Shown piece by piece: positions 34,098 to 41,541 of a DNA stretch of 64,000 bases (position 1 is the first letter of the stretch; every line of letters starts with the position of its first letter). The stretch is from Verrucomicrobiales bacterium (GTDB lineage: Bacteria > Verrucomicrobiota > Verrucomicrobiia > Verrucomicrobiales > DEV007). The stretch lies in NCBI GenBank assembly GCA_021648365.1, contig JAKISY010000003.1, forward strand, positions 54,129 through 118,128, read 5' to 3'. The notes under the pieces are model-generated. The model did no database searches, was not told the DNA's origin, and saw only the letters and a list, made by a program, of their open reading frames with translations. The position numbers and the translations under genes were made by a program.

Positions 34098-34997
34098 ATG
34101 ATGAAAAGTGTTTTTTTGAGTAGTTTGGTATTTATGATCGGAATGGGATGGGCATCGGTGACTATGGGGGCTGAGGTGAGTGATGAAGATTTGCAGCGGC
34201 AGAAGCAGTTGGCTGAGATTTTGGAGAAAATAACCTATCAGGAGGGGGATATCGCTTTGGGTAGTGGCTTGGCGACGATTAACTTACCGCAGGCGTATCG
34301 TTTTGTGGATCCGTCTGGCACTGAAGTGATTCTCAATAAGCTATGGGGCAACCCTCCGTCGGGAGCGAAACCTTTGGGCATGATTGTGGCTGCGGGTTTT
34401 GATCCTCTGAGTCCGAATGCTTGGTGTGTGGTGGTCGATTATGAGGAGGATGGTTATGTGACGGATGAGGATGCGGAGAGCATAGATTATGCTAGCCTGT
34501 TGAAGGATATGCAAAGCGGCACTGCGGCGGCGAGCGAAGAGCGGATCAAACAGGGCTATGATGCGATTGAATTAGTAGGCTGGGCAAGTCCTCCGCATTA
34601 CGACAAAGAGACGCATAAGATGTATTGGGCCAAGGAGATCAAATTTGGATCGGAGGGGGGAGAGAATACCTTGAATTACAACCTGCGCTTGTTGGGGCGT
34701 CATGGGGTGATGGTGCTTAATGCCATTGCGGGAATGCCACAGTTGGCGGAGATTGAAGAGGCGACTCCAGAGATCCTTGCGATGATTGATTTTGATGAGG
34801 GCAAACGCTACGCAGATTATTCGCCTGGGGTGGATAAGGTAGCGGGTTATGGTTTGGCTGCTTTGGTGGCGGGTGGTGTGGCGGCTAAAACGGGTTTGCT
34901 CAAAGGTTTGTTTGTCGCTTTGCTGGCGATGAAAAAGTTTTTGATCGTTGGGGTGATTGCTCTGGTGGCTGTTGTTAAGAGGTTTTTTTCTAAGTAG
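34098..34997 (+). CDS. DUF2167 family membrane-associated protein
   Basis: The protein starts with a signal peptide (MMKSVFLSSLVFMIGMGWAS). The main part matches DUF2167: ITYQEGDIALGSGLATINLP, YRFVDPSGTEVILNKLWGNP, LGMIVAAGFDPLSPNAWCVV, EEDGYVTDEDA and HKMYWAKEIKFG, ending with a Gly/Ala-rich membrane segment (LAALVAGGVAAKTG) and a second hydrophobic stretch before a basic tail. The function of the family is unknown. A TTG at 34062 is in frame, but the double ATG at 34098 directly before the signal peptide is the better start. Confidence 0.85.
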   Translation: MMKSVFLSSLVFMIGMGWASVTMGAEVSDEDLQRQKQLAEILEKITYQEGDIALGSGLATINLPQAYRFVDPSGTEVILNKLWGNPPSGAKPLGMIVAAGFDPLSPNAWCVVVDYEEDGYVTDEDAESIDYASLLKDMQSGTAAASEERIKQGYDAIELVGWASPPHYDKETHKMYWAKEIKFGSEGGENTLNYNLRLLGRHGVMVLNAIAGMPQLAEIEEATPEILAMIDFDEGKRYADYSPGVDKVAGYGLAALVAGGVAAKTGLLKGLFVALLAMKKFLIVGVIALVAVVKRFFSK

Positions 34998-35089
34998 CCA
35001 AAGGTGGGCTAGGTTTCTGTTGGACTTGTCGATCAGGTCTGCCAAAATACCTGTATCATGAAGGTATTGCTAGAGCTTATGATACGGAT

Positions 35090-35653
35090 TTGAGTTCTGT
35101 AGCGAAGTTGAATTTGTATTTAGGAAAAGTGGATCAATGGCAGGTGGTAGAGCGAGCGATCGAAGCGAGTTTTGCTGGTGGTCCGATTCCGCCAGTGGTG
35201 TATGTGGAGTGGGTATCTTCTTCTTATCCTACCGAAATTGAGCTGATCGCAGCGGCGGAGGGTAAATCGGAGACGAAGCAGGGGGTATTCTATTTCACTC
35301 CTGAAGGGGAGAAACCTTCGCCAGTGTATAGCAAAGTTGCGCAGATCCATGCTGACGAAGTGATCTATATAGGTGGGATGGTAGGCTCGGTGGCGGAGCC
35401 ACCAGTGGATCAGGTGAAGTCGCTTTATACTGCGCTTAAACTGATAGCAGAGAAATCCGGAGGTAGTTTGCATCACTTGGTCAAGGCGACCTACTACGTT
35501 TCTGATGACGATGACTCGGCAGCACTGAACCAACTGCGTCCGGAGTATTATGATGCTAAGCGTCCGCCCGCGGCTTCGAAGGTGGCGATTCCAGATTTGT
35601 TGGAAAAGGGGAGGGGCTTGCTTATCGATATGGTGGCGGTGCCAAAGGGGTGA
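35090..35653 (+). CDS. Tandem RidA-like protein, 5'-truncated
   Basis: The C-terminal half is a RidA (YjgF/UK114) domain: ADEVIYIGGMVGSV, LKLIAEKSGGSLHHLVKATYYVSDD, LRPEYYDAKRPPAASKV and LLIDMVAVPKG. The N-terminal half (SSVAKLNLYLGKVDQW, FAGGPIPPVVYVEWVSSSY) looks like the end of another RidA domain. The same frame is open upstream and reads LPKYLYHEGIARAYDTD without any ATG or GTG before the previous gene's end. The first domain has thus lost its start, and translation could only begin at a TTG (35090). RidA proteins deaminate reactive enamines and imines. It is probably a damaged gene. Confidence 0.65.
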   Translation: MSSVAKLNLYLGKVDQWQVVERAIEASFAGGPIPPVVYVEWVSSSYPTEIELIAAAEGKSETKQGVFYFTPEGEKPSPVYSKVAQIHADEVIYIGGMVGSVAEPPVDQVKSLYTALKLIAEKSGGSLHHLVKATYYVSDDDDSAALNQLRPEYYDAKRPPAASKVAIPDLLEKGRGLLIDMVAVPKG

Positions 35654-35664
35654 ATGGCGGTGGT

Positions 35665-36645
35665 TCAGCCAGGATACCAGATTTTTCGTTGATCGCCATC
35701 AGCGCGTTGGTAATCCCATGAGGCGTCGATGAGTTCTGCGAGACCGTAGTCAGGACTCCAGTCGAGACGGTGGCGAGCTTTGCTGTTGTCGAGCCAGGTG
35801 GAATAGAAGGGGGTTTTCACGCCGACGCAGTCGAGGCCGCGGGTTTCTTTCAAGTAATCGGCAGCCAATTGGTAATTGACGGGTTCATCCATGGAGATGT
35901 TGAAGAGTTGCTGATGAGCAGCTGGGTGCTCGAGTGAGGTGAGGATGGCGGATACCAAATCATCGACGTGGACAAAATTGCGGTTCACCGCTTTGCCTTC
36001 TGGATCGAGCATGACGGGGATGGTGGAGTTTTCCTGATGTTGTTTGGCTTCAGCGGGAGTGACGAGTTCACACCAACGCGGGCCGCCGAATACGTCGTCG
36101 CCAAAAGACAGTGAGTATTTGAAGTCATCTTTTTCCATGATCCACGGGGCACGCAGACAGCAGCCGTTGAAATCATACTGATGGTAATACTGCTCGATCA
36201 TGGTCTCTTCGAGAGCTTTGGAAAGGGCGTAACAACCGGGGTAAGCTTTAACGGGGAACTCTTCGGTGATCGGGCGGTCGTAGTTGTAGAAAAAATGCCC
36301 GACCGAGGCATCGCCGCTGATGTGGACGAAGCGTTCGAAGGTGGAGCTGATACGAGCTTCTTCGAGTAACCAAAACATGCCCTTGATACTGACATCCATG
36401 ACGGTCTCGGGGATTTCTTTGCAAGTCGCGAGGTGCACGATGTGGGTGATGCCTTCGAGGGCTTGTTTGACCACGGCACGATCTGAAATGGAGCCTTTGA
36501 CCATGTCGAGACGGTCATGGGTCTCGACTTCTCGGTTGTTGCACAGCGCGCGTGCTGAGGCGTGGGCAAAACGCTCATCAGCAAGTAGCTGTTTGAGAAA
36601 GACTTGACCGACTTTGCCCGTGGCTCCAGTGACTAAAATTTTCAT
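35665..36645 (-). CDS. NAD-dependent epimerase/dehydratase (extended SDR)
   Basis: The 326-residue protein has the Rossmann motif GATGKVG (7-13), the strand ITHIVHLAT, and the active-site pair Tyr and Lys in CYALSKAL. The substrate half includes NRNFVHVDDLVSAIL and FNISMDEPVNY. It resembles nucleotide-sugar epimerases or sugar-acid dehydrogenases; the substrate is not clear. It converges on the RidA-like gene with an 11-bp gap. Confidence 0.85.
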   Translation of the reverse strand: MKILVTGATGKVGQVFLKQLLADERFAHASARALCNNREVETHDRLDMVKGSISDRAVVKQALEGITHIVHLATCKEIPETVMDVSIKGMFWLLEEARISSTFERFVHISGDASVGHFFYNYDRPITEEFPVKAYPGCYALSKALEETMIEQYYHQYDFNGCCLRAPWIMEKDDFKYSLSFGDDVFGGPRWCELVTPAEAKQHQENSTIPVMLDPEGKAVNRNFVHVDDLVSAILTSLEHPAAHQQLFNISMDEPVNYQLAADYLKETRGLDCVGVKTPFYSTWLDNSKARHRLDWSPDYGLAELIDASWDYQRADGDQRKIWYPG

Positions 36646-36788
36646 GACTGCAATGAATCATAGATTTCACCGATGGCACGGATAAATTTGAGGTAGTGGT
36701 GCTGTTAGGCTTAGGTCTAGCGATTCGCTCTAAAATCTGAGGTTTTGATTTACGGTCGGCTGGCTATGCTGTATGAGGTAAAGGTCTT

Positions 36789-37778
36789 ATGAAAACATCG
36801 ATCAAAACATTCGTTGCTGTGCTGTTGTGTGTGTTGAGCCTTTCTGAATTCGCCCATGCGCGCGCCTTTAAGAACGCTAAGGGGAAGGTGATCGAGGCGG
36901 AGATCAAAACGGTGGTGGGAGATAAGGTTACGATCGCGCGCAGTTCGGATCAGCGGGAGTTCACTATTCCTATTATCAGTTTGAGTCAGCAGGATCAGGT
37001 TTTTATCAAGCAGTGGCAGACTGAAAAAAAGGGCAAAGCTTCGGATATGAAATCGACGCCGAGCGGGGGGGGCGAGCCTGCGGAAGAGGTCAAAGCAGGA
37101 GCGCAGTTCAAAATAGACTTTCCTGATTTGGTGGAGGATCGACATGGCAAACCTACTCAAGTGGGGGTTACGATTCCCAGTAGCTACGATAGCTCCAAGC
37201 CTGTGCCTCTTTTTGTTTGGATGGGCGGTGGCGACGGATCGAATAATGCTACGGACATGGGCTTAGTAGATAGGGCTAGCTTTGTCACGGTAGGGCTGCC
37301 TTTTCCTAAAGGTATGAATGCTCCGAGCCAATCAAATATGGTGGGGGACTACAAAAAAATCTGGAAGCAGTATCATCAGCCTATTTTAGCTAAGCTGTTT
37401 GAGATGATTCCTAATATCGACCGTAGGCTTTGTATTCTGGGAGGTTTTAGCAATGGTGCGCATTGCATCGTCGGGGTACTGGGTGAGGCATCGAAGGGGG
37501 GCTATCCGGAAGTGTTTAATGTTTATATCATCGCTGATGGTGGGGCGGGTTTTAGTGCCAAGCGGATCAAAGGTGGTAAGGGGAATTATTTGTTTGCGAC
37601 TTGGGGAGAGAATAGCCCAGCTGCGGGGCAGACGGAAGCGGCTGCTAAAAAAGCGAGTGGCATGAAAGTTGAGATGTTCGAGATGAAGGACTCGGGGCAT
37701 AAGTTCAATGAAGAAGGCAGAGCAAAAGCTAAAGAATGGCTCGACAAGGTGGTGATCCCTGCAACTTTGGGTGAGTAG
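36789..37778 (+). CDS. Secreted alpha/beta hydrolase with N-terminal SHD1-like domain
   Basis: The 329-residue protein has a signal peptide (to about 25). Residues 26-78 look like the SHD1-type unit common in this phylum: RAFKNAKGKVIEAEIKTV, then VTIARSSDQREFTIPI and LSQQDQVFIKQW. After a charged linker, residues 105-325 form an esterase/PHB-depolymerase-like domain with PLFVWMGGGDGSNN, a nucleophile elbow in GGFSNGAHC, and HKFN near the end as a possible catalytic His. It reads in the same direction as the ceramidase-like gene, 53 bp upstream of it. Confidence 0.75.
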   Translation: MKTSIKTFVAVLLCVLSLSEFAHARAFKNAKGKVIEAEIKTVVGDKVTIARSSDQREFTIPIISLSQQDQVFIKQWQTEKKGKASDMKSTPSGGGEPAEEVKAGAQFKIDFPDLVEDRHGKPTQVGVTIPSSYDSSKPVPLFVWMGGGDGSNNATDMGLVDRASFVTVGLPFPKGMNAPSQSNMVGDYKKIWKQYHQPILAKLFEMIPNIDRRLCILGGFSNGAHCIVGVLGEASKGGYPEVFNVYIIADGGAGFSAKRIKGGKGNYLFATWGENSPAAGQTEAAAKKASGMKVEMFEMKDSGHKFNEEGRAKAKEWLDKVVIPATLGE

Positions 37779-37831
37779 TTATTTTTATCTTTGAGCGGAT
37801 GGGATTTTTTTGTGTCTGACGCTTCATCACT

Positions 37832-39244
37832 ATGAAACCCTTTTTAGATATGAAAAAAATTCCCGCTGTCTTACTTCTTTTATTGATTTTTGCTCCTTTG
37901 ATCGGTGCGCAGCAAGCGGAGCCGGATCGAACGGGTAAAGGTGCTTGGAAAATAGGCATCGCCAAAGCCAATGTCACGCCGGATGAATTTATTTTTATGG
38001 CAGGTTATGGTGGGCGTAAAACTCCAGCGGACGGGAAATTAACAAATCTCTGGGGTAAAGCTCTGGCGATGCAAGATGCCAAGGGTAATCGCTCGGTGGT
38101 GATCACTTTGGACTTGGTGGGGATCGATAAAGAAACCTCCGACCGGGTATGTAAAACACTGAAAGAAAAACACGGCTTGGAAAGAAGCCAGATTGCGATT
38201 TGCACTTCGCATACTCATACTGGTCCAGTGGTGAATCGCTGTTTGGGACCTTTACACTATTGGCAATTGGATGAAAAACAGCGGGGCATGATTGAGGCGT
38301 ATGCAGCGGTGTTGCATGACAAGGTGGTGGATGCTGCGGGTAAATCTTTGGCAGACTTGAAGCCTGCCCGAGTGCAGTGGGGTAGTGGTAAGGCGGTTTT
38401 TGCTGTTAATCGACGGGAGAACAAACCTTATACAAAAGTTCCGGAATGGCGAGAACAAGGCGTGTTGAAGGGGCCTGTCGATCATGATGTGCCGGTCTTA
38501 ACTGTGCGCGACCCAGAGACGAGTAAGGTGCGGGCAGTGTTGTTTGGTTATGCTTGCCATTCGACTTGTCTGAGTGTGATGCAGTGGAGTGGAGATTACC
38601 CTGGCTTTGCGCAGATTGAATTGGAGAAAAAATACCCAGGTGCTACGGCTTTGTTTTGGGCAGGCTGTGGGGCGGATCAGAATCCACTGCCGCGTAAGAC
38701 AGTGGAGTTGGCAAAGCAGTATGGCGCAGATTTGGCAAATGCGGTGGAGGATGTGGTGAGTTCACCGATGCCTGAGCTGGCGGCTGTGCTGAAAACGGAT
38801 TATCGTGAGGTGCAGGCAAAATTGGCGCACTTGCCGACAAAGGCGGAGTTGCAGGAGTTGCTGAAATCGAAGAACATTTATGATGTGGCTTCGGCTAAGC
38901 TTTATTTGAAGCAGATCGAGGAAAAAGGAGGCTTGATTAAGACTTATCCTTATCCGGTGGAGGTGTGGAAGTTGGGAAATGAAATTGATTTTGTTTTTTT
39001 GGGTGGTGAAGTGGTGGTGGACTACGCCTTGCGCTTGAAGCGAGAAATAAGCGGACAACGAACTTGGGTAGCGGCTTATTCCAATGACGTGATGGCTTAT
39101 ATCCCAAGTTTGCGAGTTCTAAAAGAAGGTGGTTATGAAGGAGGTGGATCGAACAAGTATTACGGTTTGCCCGGGCTGTGGGATGAAAGCATGGAGGAGC
39201 AGGTGATCACGGCGATAAAGGAGATGGCGGCTGGGAAAAAGTGA
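37832..39244 (+). CDS. Neutral/alkaline ceramidase-like protein, secreted
   Basis: The 470-residue protein has a signal peptide (ending near IGAQQ) and matches the neutral/alkaline non-lysosomal ceramidase superfamily: IGIAKANVTPDEFIFMAGYG, LWGKALAMQDAKGNRSVVIT, the zinc-site motif CTSHTHTGPV, and CHSTCLS, GDYPG and WAGCGADQNP. It is shorter than true ceramidases (about 650 residues) and lacks their C-terminal domain, as usual for the many planctomycete and verrucomicrobial homologues, whose substrate is unknown. A second Met (residue 7) is also a possible start. Confidence 0.85.
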   Translation: MKPFLDMKKIPAVLLLLLIFAPLIGAQQAEPDRTGKGAWKIGIAKANVTPDEFIFMAGYGGRKTPADGKLTNLWGKALAMQDAKGNRSVVITLDLVGIDKETSDRVCKTLKEKHGLERSQIAICTSHTHTGPVVNRCLGPLHYWQLDEKQRGMIEAYAAVLHDKVVDAAGKSLADLKPARVQWGSGKAVFAVNRRENKPYTKVPEWREQGVLKGPVDHDVPVLTVRDPETSKVRAVLFGYACHSTCLSVMQWSGDYPGFAQIELEKKYPGATALFWAGCGADQNPLPRKTVELAKQYGADLANAVEDVVSSPMPELAAVLKTDYREVQAKLAHLPTKAELQELLKSKNIYDVASAKLYLKQIEEKGGLIKTYPYPVEVWKLGNEIDFVFLGGEVVVDYALRLKREISGQRTWVAAYSNDVMAYIPSLRVLKEGGYEGGGSNKYYGLPGLWDESMEEQVITAIKEMAAGKK

Positions 39245-39262
39245 TTGATACTGCTACGAAGA

Positions 39263-40264
39263 ATGAATAAGGGAGGGTCTTTGCTTGTAAGAATTATTAC
39301 TCAAATTGATGTCAGGGGCGTCAAGCGAGTGCTTTTTGACGGGCGGTATAAGCTCAGACGCACTTTTTGTTTGAGCTTATTGCTGATCGGTGCCTCAGCC
39401 TTGTTTTGTCAGGGGCAGGAGCTTGAGCCACGGCGCTGGAGTCATCTGCCGGTTAACATGAATTTTGCCGGTGGCGGCTACGTTTATACCACAGGAGATA
39501 TTCTTTTAGATCCAGTGTTGTTGATCGAGGATGTGGAGGTGGAAATGCACTCGGTGGTATTTCAATATATCCGTAGTTTTGAGTTGTTGGAGAAATCGGC
39601 TCGGATTGATCTCACTCAGGGTTATCGGGATGCTACCTGGAAGGGCTTGCTTGATGGCGAAGTCGCCAGCGTTTACCGCTCGGGTTTGATGGATGCGCGT
39701 TTCCGCTTCGCGATCAATTTACTTGGAGCTCCTCCATTGCAGGGAAAAAAATTCGCTGAATACAGAGCTAAAATGGATCGTGAAACGATCGTAGGGGCGG
39801 GGTTGGTGGTGCAATTGCCCACTGGGGATTATCTCAGCGATAAATTGCTCAACTTGGGCAGCAACCGTTTTACGATTCGCCCGCAGTTCGGTGTGCTGCA
39901 TAATCGAGGTAAGTGGATGGTTGAATTAACCGGTTCGGTTTGGTTGTACACCGAGAACGACGATTTTTGGAACGGCAACCGTGTGGAACAAACGCCTTTT
40001 TACACTTTGCAAGGGCATCTGGTTTACACTTTTCGCCCAGGCTTGTGGGTGGGTGCGGGGCTGGGTTACGGCATCGGTGGGGTATCGACGGTGAATGGAG
40101 TGGACAAAAATGACCGCAAGGGCAATCTCGGAGGCCTGCTCAGTGTGGGCATACCTTTGTCTAGGAAAGTGGGGATCAAATTCAGTTACTTGGGTTTCCG
40201 CACCCAGGAAAAAGTGGGAGCCGATACCAATAGTTTTGCGACGGGGATGTCGGTGATGTGGTGA
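39263..40264 (+). CDS. Outer-membrane beta-barrel protein (phenol MetA-pathway/transporter type)
   Basis: The protein has an export segment (about residues 31-47 from the ATG) and then beta strands typical of PF13557-like outer-membrane proteins: MNFAGGGYVYTTGDILLDP, DARFRFAINLLGAPPL, GAGLVVQLPTGDYLSDKLLNLG, FTIRPQFGVLH, WVGAGLGYGIGG, and a terminal Trp. It begins 18 bp after the ceramidase-like stop and is likely cotranscribed. A TTG at 39245 is in frame; the ATG at 39263 is preferred. It may form a channel for hydrophobic compounds. Confidence 0.8.
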   Translation: MNKGGSLLVRIITQIDVRGVKRVLFDGRYKLRRTFCLSLLLIGASALFCQGQELEPRRWSHLPVNMNFAGGGYVYTTGDILLDPVLLIEDVEVEMHSVVFQYIRSFELLEKSARIDLTQGYRDATWKGLLDGEVASVYRSGLMDARFRFAINLLGAPPLQGKKFAEYRAKMDRETIVGAGLVVQLPTGDYLSDKLLNLGSNRFTIRPQFGVLHNRGKWMVELTGSVWLYTENDDFWNGNRVEQTPFYTLQGHLVYTFRPGLWVGAGLGYGIGGVSTVNGVDKNDRKGNLGGLLSVGIPLSRKVGIKFSYLGFRTQEKVGADTNSFATGMSVMW

Positions 40265-40640
40265 GGCTTGATTGCATTCAAGGGTTCGCTGGACATGAAA
40301 AGACGCCTTAGACCTTGATCGGCTAAGACGTCTGTTCGTGGTTGACCCACCTGTGCCGTCTTTGACTTCGGGGTTTGTATTCCCGTTTCTCAACAGGGCG
40401 GAAACCGCAGCAGGGGCTTTTGCCTTCCAGTGAAGGCCTGACAGCCACCTCCGTGCTAGTCTCCATTAACGTTTCAACGGATCCAACCCGGTGAAGCCAA
40501 AAGTAGTCGAACACTGCAGGAAAGTTTTCAGTTCGCGTCGCGTTCTATGTGTTTGCATAGTGACTCAATCGAAGACGGCTGGCAATGCTTTTTTTCAGAA
40601 TTGTCAATCTATGCTACGATAGGGGAGAATATGACCTGAG
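40265..40640. other. Intergenic stretch without a supported gene
   Basis: About 375 bp lie between the outer-membrane gene and the PIN remnant. A 63-codon minus-strand frame (40323-40514) contains PCC and several Arg/His residues, vaguely like a transposase zinc finger, but this is too weak to call. Confidence 0.4.
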
Positions 40641-40772
40641 ATGCGCTATTTACTCGATACACACACCTTGTTATGGATGCGGGCGAATGATGATCGGTTT
40701 TCGCGGCAGAAGTGGGAATCGCGACTTTTTGATGAAGATCATGAGATTTTGGTGAGCATTGTGTCGATTTGA
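40641..40772 (+). pseudogene. PIN-domain toxin (VapC type) N-terminal fragment
   Basis: The frame reads MRYLLDTHTLLWMRANDDRF and then HEILVSIVSI before a stop after 43 codons. This is the start of a VapC/PIN RNase, with the first catalytic Asp in LLDTH and the strand EILVSIVS. Intact proteins have about 125 residues with three more acidic residues. The rest of the gene and the usual antitoxin upstream are gone. Confidence 0.8.
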
Positions 40773-40842
40773 TGGAAAATAAAGCGGAGCTATCGTGATT
40801 TATTTCTTTTGTTGTCAGGAGGAATACGTTAATTTGCTCACT

Positions 40843-41067
40843 ATGGAAGTGGCATTGTTAGAGACAGAGGTTTTGAAATTACCTGAACGTGAGCGGATAA
40901 AGCTACTGGAGCGGTTGCAAGATAGTCTTGCAAATTCTGCTATTCCTCATTTGAGGGAGCATTTGGAGGAATCTAAAAGCCGCTTTGAGGCGTACCGATC
41001 AGGGGGAATTGAGGCGCTGGACGGAGATCGTGCTGTGGATTCGATTTTAGCTGAAATAGCGAGGTGA
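40843..41067 (+). CDS. Addiction-module antitoxin-like protein
   Basis: The product (74 residues from the ATG) matches the putative addiction module component family: LLETEVLKLPERERIKLLERL, then a helix with DSLAN and a linker, ending LDGDRAVDSILAEIAR. AGGAGGA at 40817-40823 sits about 10 bases before an in-frame TTG at 40834, which may be the true start. Its stop overlaps the start of a ParE-like toxin frame (GTGA). The toxin is frameshifted, so the antitoxin may be all that remains active. Confidence 0.75.
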   Translation: MEVALLETEVLKLPERERIKLLERLQDSLANSAIPHLREHLEESKSRFEAYRSGGIEALDGDRAVDSILAEIAR

Positions 41068-41359
41068 GTCGTTATAAAATACTGCTGCCTGCTGCTGATG
41101 AATTGCGGCGTGCGACTGAGGGTTACGAATCGGTTTCAGAGGGATTGGGCTTGGATTTCATAACAGAGTATCAGAGCGTTTAGATCTTATCGTTATGATG
41201 CCAGAGGCTTGGTCACCCGTGGATGGGGCGTATCGAAAATTTCTTTTACGTCGGTTTCCCTACGCTGTGATTTATCGAATGGATGCTGAACTCGTAGTGG
41301 TCACCTTTGTTTTTCATCAACACAGAGAGCCTGATTCATGGAGGGGGAATATTGAATAG
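41064..41359 (+). pseudogene. ParE/RelE-like toxin with a frameshift
   Basis: The first part from a GTG at 41064 reads VSRYKILLPAADELRRATEG, then LGLDFITEYQ, and stops at 41183. The rest continues in another frame as ERLDLIVMMPEAWSPVDG, YRKFLLRRFPYAVIYRM, VVVTFVFHQHREPDSW and a stop at 41359. Together they form a complete ParE-type toxin with its usual FPY and H..R.P..W end. The break near 41172 inactivates it unless it is a sequencing error. Confidence 0.8.
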
Positions 41360-41441
41360 GTGCTCTCAACGGAACTCTACTGGCAGGTTTTTTCTCAGGG
41401 TTTCTAGAGTTTTTTTAGAGAAGTTTGGAATGGGGGGTGTG

Positions 41442-41517
41442 AACCACAGCCGTAGCGTAGCAAGACAGCCGGAGAACATCACTCGTAGGTAAATTACACG
41501 GATGGATACGGATAAGA
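41442..41517. repeat. Dispersed intergenic repeats
   Basis: Two motifs lie side by side. AACCACAGCCG followed by AGCGTAG and AGACAGCCGGA (41442-41473) recurs at 61393-61423. ACACGGATGGATACGGATAAG (41496-41516) belongs to the ACGGAT-type repeats also found at 46974-47175 and 49802-49833. Confidence 0.6.
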
Positions 41518-41541
41518 GGAAATGGACAGAAGGAGATGCCA

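Noticed and set aside
40323..40514. 63-codon minus-strand frame with a PCC motif, vaguely like a transposase zinc finger
   Set aside because: Only a few residues fit and no inverted repeats or further transposase parts are nearby.
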